Below the pieces are notes generated by a model. That model saw only the letters and a list, made by a program, of their open reading frames with translations, was not told the origin of the DNA and searched no databases. Positions 60,061-64,000 of a stretch of DNA of 64,000 nt are shown here, piece after piece. The number at the start of each line of letters is the position of its first letter. Position 1 is the stretch's first letter. This DNA is from Granulosicoccus antarcticus IMCC3135. GTDB lineage: Bacteria > Pseudomonadota > Gammaproteobacteria > Granulosicoccales > Granulosicoccaceae. The position numbers and the translations under genes were made by a program. The stretch lies in NCBI RefSeq assembly GCF_002215215.1, contig NZ_CP018632.1, positions 3,034,501 to 3,098,500 on the forward strand. The letters run 5' to 3'.

Positions 60061-61178
60061 GTCAGAAGTAGTACGTAATTTCATCTGACGTGCAGGTCGA
60101 GTGCCTGTCTGTCTTGGTGAGGCCGGGCTAAACTGGCAGATACCATCATGCCACCCCCGCGCTGTAGTTGGAAAAAACATCACCCGGCAAAGGGTATTGC
60201 AACCTCCAGGTAATCTGGGTCGGCCGTTCCGATTGATGTTCCACATGGCTGGCCGGACCTGCGAAAAAATAGGACATGGTTTGGCCATTGGGCTGCTTCT
60301 TGGCAACTTGTTAACAGGCTTCGGGCTCGCCCAGCTCCGGCGGAACCAGGCGCTATTTGTCGAGTTTGTTCCGTGCGCGGACATTGCGCTGTTGGTTGGA
60401 TTGTCGGGGAGGAGACAGCGTTGGAGGATGGACGTGGTGATGCCGAGTTGGTTTTGACGGCTAGATCTGGGGAATACGGCTTCCTGGCAAGATCTCGCGC
60501 AGGTAAAGAGATCGTCGTCGTCTACGAGGCGGCAGTGGCGAAGCTGCTACCAGAGATAGGTGACGGACAAGTGATCCGTGTTCTCGACGGCTTATAGAAT
60601 AGAGAAGCGCTGCCAGCTTGAGATAAAGGCGTGGACAGAGCTCTATGTTGTGCAATAGGACAAGTGACTGTTTGTACCCGGCGTTGATTTGGATGCAGAG
60701 AGGGAAAGTAGCGGTGTTTGTCAGCATAGTTGCGTGTGCCGCAGTAATGCGGATCGTTCGACAAGGAGTCTACCGAGAAGTACGAGAAGCTAGAAACGAT
60801 GCAGATGACCCATTGGCAACCGGAGTAGCCACTGGGGGCGGTGTGTCCTTCAAGGCGACTCGTTTGCCTGAAGACACGGATGCAGCGATTGTGCAGGCTT
60901 TGGAGGACAAGTTGTGGCAGGCCGAGCGTCCCTTGCTTGGTCGTATGGGGGCTTGCTGAGATAGCGAATGCGAAGAAAGACCGACGATGAGGTCTGCAGT
61001 TGCTCTTGCCTGATCCGTATCCACAGAATCTATGGATAACCCTATGGATGCATAGCGTATAGATCGTCTGAGCAGATATGAGGTGGTGCTATCGAAAATC
61101 TGCACAGAAAATGTACAAGGCCCGTAATCCATCAGCGGGTGACAGTAGGAGAGTGACACGAATCCGCGTCAGACAGCA
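60061..61178. other. Gene-poor interval
   Basis: About 1.1 kb in which no frame shows a family resemblance. Frames of 74 to 118 codons exist on both strands (for example 60101-60457 and 60645-60959), but they overlap one another and look like debris. A diverged DnaA-box-type repeat (GTATCCACAG...GGATAACC...GCGTATAGAT) occurs at 61017-61070. Confidence 0.45.
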
Positions 61179-62042
61179 TCAGGATTTCGGCGAGTAGCGT
61201 GCCAGTATCTCCGTCACACCTGGCGTGGCCAGACCCAGCGACTTGGCGCGGTCGAGTTGCAGGTCGATTCGTAAGGGAATGCCCCGGTTAGCTGGCGCAG
61301 GTCCCTCATCGATGTTTTCCGGAGCATGCCCCCAGTAACGAAGCATTGCCTTGGCGAATTCAGAGCGGCTGATCGATTCCTCGCCAGCCAGATTCAGTGT
61401 TCCTTGTGCATCGAGATCCAGTGCCAGCTTCAACAGGCCCTCGGCGAGGGCATCGATCCATATTGGTTGGCGGTATACATTGTCAAACAGGCTCTGACGT
61501 TCGCCACGTTCTAACCGGGCGATGAATGAGGCTGTGCCACGATCAATCTGTTCCAGGCCATAGATCAGTGAGGTCCGGACGCACACGACATTGTCATGAG
61601 CTGCCAGTGCTGTAGCTTCAGCCGCCGCCTTTGATTCACCGTAGGCATTGATCGGGTCCGGGCGCGCGTCATCGGCATAGGCTCGTGACGAGCCTGCGTA
61701 GACCATGTCGCTCGACACGAGGACCAACCTTGATCCTATCGCTTTGGCGGCTTCGGCAACGCGCGCGCTCATTGTCTCGTTGGTGCCGATATTGTCGTCG
61801 TCAACCCCAGGGTTGATGGCCGCTGCATGAATGATGGCATCAGGGCGATACTGCTCGAACAGTCCTTGCAGATCGTTTGTCAGGTCAGCCTGCAGCCATT
61901 CAACGCCTTCTTCTGTGTGGGGTGCCTTTCGGGATACTGCCAGTACATCCGCTCGTTGCTTTGCGAGCGGCACCAGGCGATGGCCCAGATAGCCGCTCGC
62001 ACCGGTTATCAATAGACGACTGCGAGAGGAGGGTGATGGCAT
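61179..62042 (-). CDS. RmlD-like NAD(P)-dependent sugar-nucleotide reductase/epimerase
   Basis: Extended SDR of the dTDP-4-dehydrorhamnose reductase type. It has LLITGASGYLGHRLVPLA at the N-terminus, DAIIHAAAINPG, VLVSSDMVYAG, and YGESKAAAE carrying the catalytic Tyr-x-x-x-Lys. Residues 150-280 follow RmlD (VVCVRTSLIYGLEQ and GTLNLAGEESISRSEF). No rhamnose pathway genes are adjacent, so its substrate is open. It is isolated between gene-poor DNA and an intron fragment. Confidence 0.87.
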   Translation of the reverse strand: MPSPSSRSRLLITGASGYLGHRLVPLAKQRADVLAVSRKAPHTEEGVEWLQADLTNDLQGLFEQYRPDAIIHAAAINPGVDDDNIGTNETMSARVAEAAKAIGSRLVLVSSDMVYAGSSRAYADDARPDPINAYGESKAAAEATALAAHDNVVCVRTSLIYGLEQIDRGTASFIARLERGERQSLFDNVYRQPIWIDALAEGLLKLALDLDAQGTLNLAGEESISRSEFAKAMLRYWGHAPENIDEGPAPANRGIPLRIDLQLDRAKSLGLATPGVTEILARYSPKS

Positions 62043-62123
62043 GCTGCTTATCCGGTAAGGGCCTGAAGAGCGATTTTACCTCAACGTGCGGAAAGCTCCG
62101 TCCTTCAGGGCGGGGATGGATAG
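62043..62123. other. Upstream region of the reductase gene with hairpin
   Basis: Contains the hairpin CTCCGTCC TTCA GGGCGGGG at 62096-62115, eight base pairs including G-T wobbles. The core CGTCCTTCAGGGCGGGGA resembles the left-end hairpin of the TnpB elements. It lies 8 bases before the group II intron sequence. Confidence 0.5.
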
Positions 62124-62400
62124 GTGCGCCCGGCATGGGTGCAATCTTGGAGGTGAAAGTCCTGCCGGAAGCTGACCATAGCGAGCGAAGTAAAGCACAA
62201 CTGTGCGAGGGTGACCAAGCGCGGGGAGAAAAAGGTGATGCGTGCAGCGCTTGCTGTGGCTGGGTGATAGGTGGTTGACCGCGAGTAGTCAGCTCTCGGG
62301 GTCTGCCGTGGAGCTGATGGCAGAATTCGAGTCCGCTTCGGTCTGAGTAAGGGCGTTGTGGGGAGGGACGTCCTTGAGATTCGAGTGTGGGTAATTTGTA
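62124..62400 (+). ncRNA. Group II intron, 5' part of domain I only
   Basis: GTGCGCCCGGCATGGGTGC begins with the GTGYG splice-site consensus and matches the start of bacterial group II introns. GGAGGTGAAAGTCCT follows at the usual distance, and GCGAGGGTGACC occurs later. No reverse-transcriptase ORF and no domain V hairpin (AGCCG ... GAAA ... CGGT) are present downstream, so the intron is 3'-truncated and cannot splice. The exact 3' break is not clear; I place it near 62400. Confidence 0.75.
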
Positions 62401-62499
62401 GGCTAGCTTTTGGCCAATCGTTGGCTGAAACTCCGGATCAATTGGCCGAGTCTCGATGAGCCTCGACTAGTCTGGCGGGTTCCAAGTTCGGACGGTTTG
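62401..62499. other. Short noncoding gap
   Basis: About 100 bases between the intron fragment and the convergent nuclease gene. No feature is recognised. Confidence 0.3.
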
Positions 62500-63738
62500 T
62501 TAACCAAGAAGCCTGTCTGCCAAGTCCATGCAATGATAGCGCCTGTTATTACAAAGACCCTTTTTTATCAGGCGCAGATTGAACAAACGAATCGCGGTAA
62601 GAACGGTTGGGTCTTTCAGTAGTTGGCAAGCTGCTTCATATCCCTGGACCTCCAGGTGAACCTGGTCAGAGCCCCCTGTTTCATATAGATAATTGCCCAT
62701 TTGCAAGCTCCGGTGCTTTCTCTTCAGCGAGTCAAGTGACTTTCCGTGTTCAAGTTCCAGAGGCGAGCGAGCCAGGTGAAAACTAAACCACAAGACATTA
62801 TCCTCATTGATCACCGTCAAGACTTCTTGCCAATAAACATTGATTCTTGAGTAAACGGTGACGTGCTTAGTGCTATATGTGGGTAGGCAGGAGCAGCTCC
62901 AGAATGAGTATTCACTTTCTATCGGAACAGGCAAGCCCAGCTGCACATATCGTCGCAAGAATTCGGTTGACTCTTCTGCATAAGGCTTGGAGGCGAGTGT
63001 CTTGAATCTCTTCTGGTATTTCTGACGAAGAGTTTCGTCTTGGATTCTTGTACCTGTTAGCAGAGGGGCGTCATGTGTCTGAACCCATTCATCCTGTTCA
63101 GCTAATGGCATCACCAAATCAAAATCTGACACGCCTTTGGGAATGCTGGTCAGGGCAATGTTTCGCAATGTGAAGTCTTGGTCTTCCAGGCCACTGATGA
63201 CTGCCTTCTCTTCAGCGCTGAGTCTTGATTTTGGTACACGCTTGAAGCTGATATGACTGATGTCATTATGAATTATGCGATGTTGTACATAGCGTCGGGT
63301 GACATCTGTCGACTTGCCTGCATAAACTTCACCGTTGAGAAATCTCAGTACGTATATTCCGCATCGATTCTTTTTTCCGTAAATACCAGCTATCGATGCT
63401 CGTCCTTCAACATGACGGGCTCTGGGAAAGTAATAGCGTTCCTTCAGAAACGATTCCAGCTCCTGCATGAGTGGGTGTTCCGGTTGTCCATGAATCGGAG
63501 GGTGTGTACTTCTGGCTATTTTGAAAGCATACTCGCCTTTTGAGCAGTCGGATGCGTAAACCCGTCCCGCCAGTTGAGGTTTGTCCACAAGGACATTGTG
63601 ATACGGATGCGGCCAGATGTGTTCCCGATTCCAGTAATCGGACTTGTTTTGATCGCTTCCGGATGCTGGGTGGTTCTTATCAACGGGTGCTTGGTGTACA
63701 CCAGTTGTGTCATGTTGTTCATTGTTTGGGCAGCGCAA
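62500..63738 (-). CDS. GIY-YIG nuclease-domain protein with unassigned C-terminus
   Basis: The GIY-YIG core is at about residues 126-165: RCGIYVLRF, then GEVYAGKSTDVTRRYVQH with YAG in place of YIG, the conserved Arg and a His. A preceding motif DYWNREHIWPHPYH (about 34-47) resembles the NREHxWP motif of endonuclease I-like HNH enzymes. Residues about 250-412 form a separate domain with no family I recognise (SEYSFWSCSCLPTYS, VNEDN-type text and LEVQGYEAACQLLKD). The start is TTG with no nearby alternative. It could belong to a homing or defence nuclease of the accessory zone. Confidence 0.7.
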   Translation of the reverse strand: MRCPNNEQHDTTGVHQAPVDKNHPASGSDQNKSDYWNREHIWPHPYHNVLVDKPQLAGRVYASDCSKGEYAFKIARSTHPPIHGQPEHPLMQELESFLKERYYFPRARHVEGRASIAGIYGKKNRCGIYVLRFLNGEVYAGKSTDVTRRYVQHRIIHNDISHISFKRVPKSRLSAEEKAVISGLEDQDFTLRNIALTSIPKGVSDFDLVMPLAEQDEWVQTHDAPLLTGTRIQDETLRQKYQKRFKTLASKPYAEESTEFLRRYVQLGLPVPIESEYSFWSCSCLPTYSTKHVTVYSRINVYWQEVLTVINEDNVLWFSFHLARSPLELEHGKSLDSLKRKHRSLQMGNYLYETGGSDQVHLEVQGYEAACQLLKDPTVLTAIRLFNLRLIKKGLCNNRRYHCMDLADRLLG

Positions 63739-64000
63739 GAAATGATGTCCCAGGAATGGCCGTTTTTGATTGTTCGATTACCAGCAATTTGCTCATGATG
63801 TTTTGCCTGCAGTTTCGGCCGTTCGGCTATCGAGTTGTCCAACGAGTGCTTGACGCAGCCTTGCAGCAGCCTTCGACATACAAAAGTGGCAGCTATCAGC
63901 AGTAGAGCGAACTCTATTTCTACATAAATTATCCGCAAGGAATTCGTCGCTCAAAATTTCGTGTGGCAATGAGTCCATCGTCCATCGTAGTGCGTTATAT
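63739..64000. other. Right edge of the window
   Basis: A 61-codon minus-strand frame at 63793-63978 (MDSLPHEILSDEFLADN) and overlapping plus-strand frames are present, but none has a family resemblance or a good ribosome-binding site. The interval may belong to a gene beyond the window. Confidence 0.3.

Noticed and set aside
60028-60959. Several overlapping frames of 74-118 codons on both strands
   Set aside because: None resembles a known family and they exclude one another. Kept as gene-poor interval.
1-64000. tRNA, rRNA, prophage or conjugative genes
   Set aside because: I found no cloverleaf, rRNA-like sequence, phage structural gene, integrase or relaxase on either strand.

Overview
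The window reads as a stretch of chromosome from a Gram-negative, heterotrophic proteobacterium, most likely a gammaproteobacterium. The evidence is Sec, Tat and lipoprotein signals, TRAP and Opp/Dpp transport systems, and LysR/GntR/MarR regulators. No rRNA or tRNA gene is visible and I cannot name the genus from sequence alone. Most of the window is moderately GC-rich. The block from about 29.1 to 37.0 kb is visibly A+T-richer and looks acquired.

Layout. 0-4.5 kb: secreted GH16 glucanase, a noncoding stretch with a short tandem repeat, a peroxiredoxin-like protein and a glutathione S-transferase. 4.5-13.5 kb: a catabolic locus with TRAP genes dctP and dctQM, a DUF849 beta-keto acid cleavage enzyme, an alpha/beta hydrolase, a luciferase-like monooxygenase, a LysR regulator, and a divergent flavin reductase fused to a MarR-type domain. 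13.5-26.1 kb: two divergent, tightly coupled operons. One encodes a five-gene peptide ABC importer plus an M32 carboxypeptidase. The other encodes a GntR regulator, creatininase-family amidohydrolase, ketopantoate-reductase-like enzyme, SDR, polysaccharide-deacetylase-like enzyme and isoaspartyl peptidase. Together they suggest import and dismantling of modified or cyclic peptides or amides. 26.1-28.7 kb: CapK/PaaK-like adenylate-forming enzyme, molbindin and a probable decayed regulator.

29.2-37.0 kb: a nine-gene, mostly overlapping operon with darA-like and darB-like dialkylresorcinol genes, a small HTH-like protein, a BtrH-type protein, an ABC-2 exporter (ATPase and permease), an acyl carrier protein, an intact ketosynthase and a ketosynthase-like partner without the active-site cysteine. 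This is the best candidate for an undescribed system: a compact fatty-acid/polyketide-like lipid or resorcinol pathway with its own exporter.

37.3-41.1 kb: a lipoprotein with a TD-repeat linker, a TIM-barrel sugar isomerase-like enzyme, a tiny Tat-signal protein and a large secreted protein. 41.3-48.7 kb: accessory zone with a deletion derivative of a TnpB element, a type IV AbiEi/AbiEii toxin-antitoxin pair with two inverted-repeat operators, gamma-glutamyltransferase, a full TnpB element, and a hsdM remnant joined to a YhcG/DUF1016 nuclease. 48.7-55.9 kb: amide/peptide ABC importer operon with acetamidase/formamidase and an isochorismatase-fold hydrolase. 56-64 kb: second accessory zone with a TnpR-like passenger protein, an intact IS4-family insertion sequence (17-bp perfect inverted repeats, 8-bp target duplication), an AbiEi-type antitoxin without a recognisable toxin, an RmlD-like reductase, the 5' end of a group II intron, and a GIY-YIG nuclease.

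Two dispersed repeat families tie the accessory zones together. One is a 141-nt element with 16-bp inverted arms (4334-4474 and 43816-43956). The other contains a DnaA-box-like hairpin (41347-41435 and 56811-56889, with weaker copies near 45.8 and 61.0 kb).
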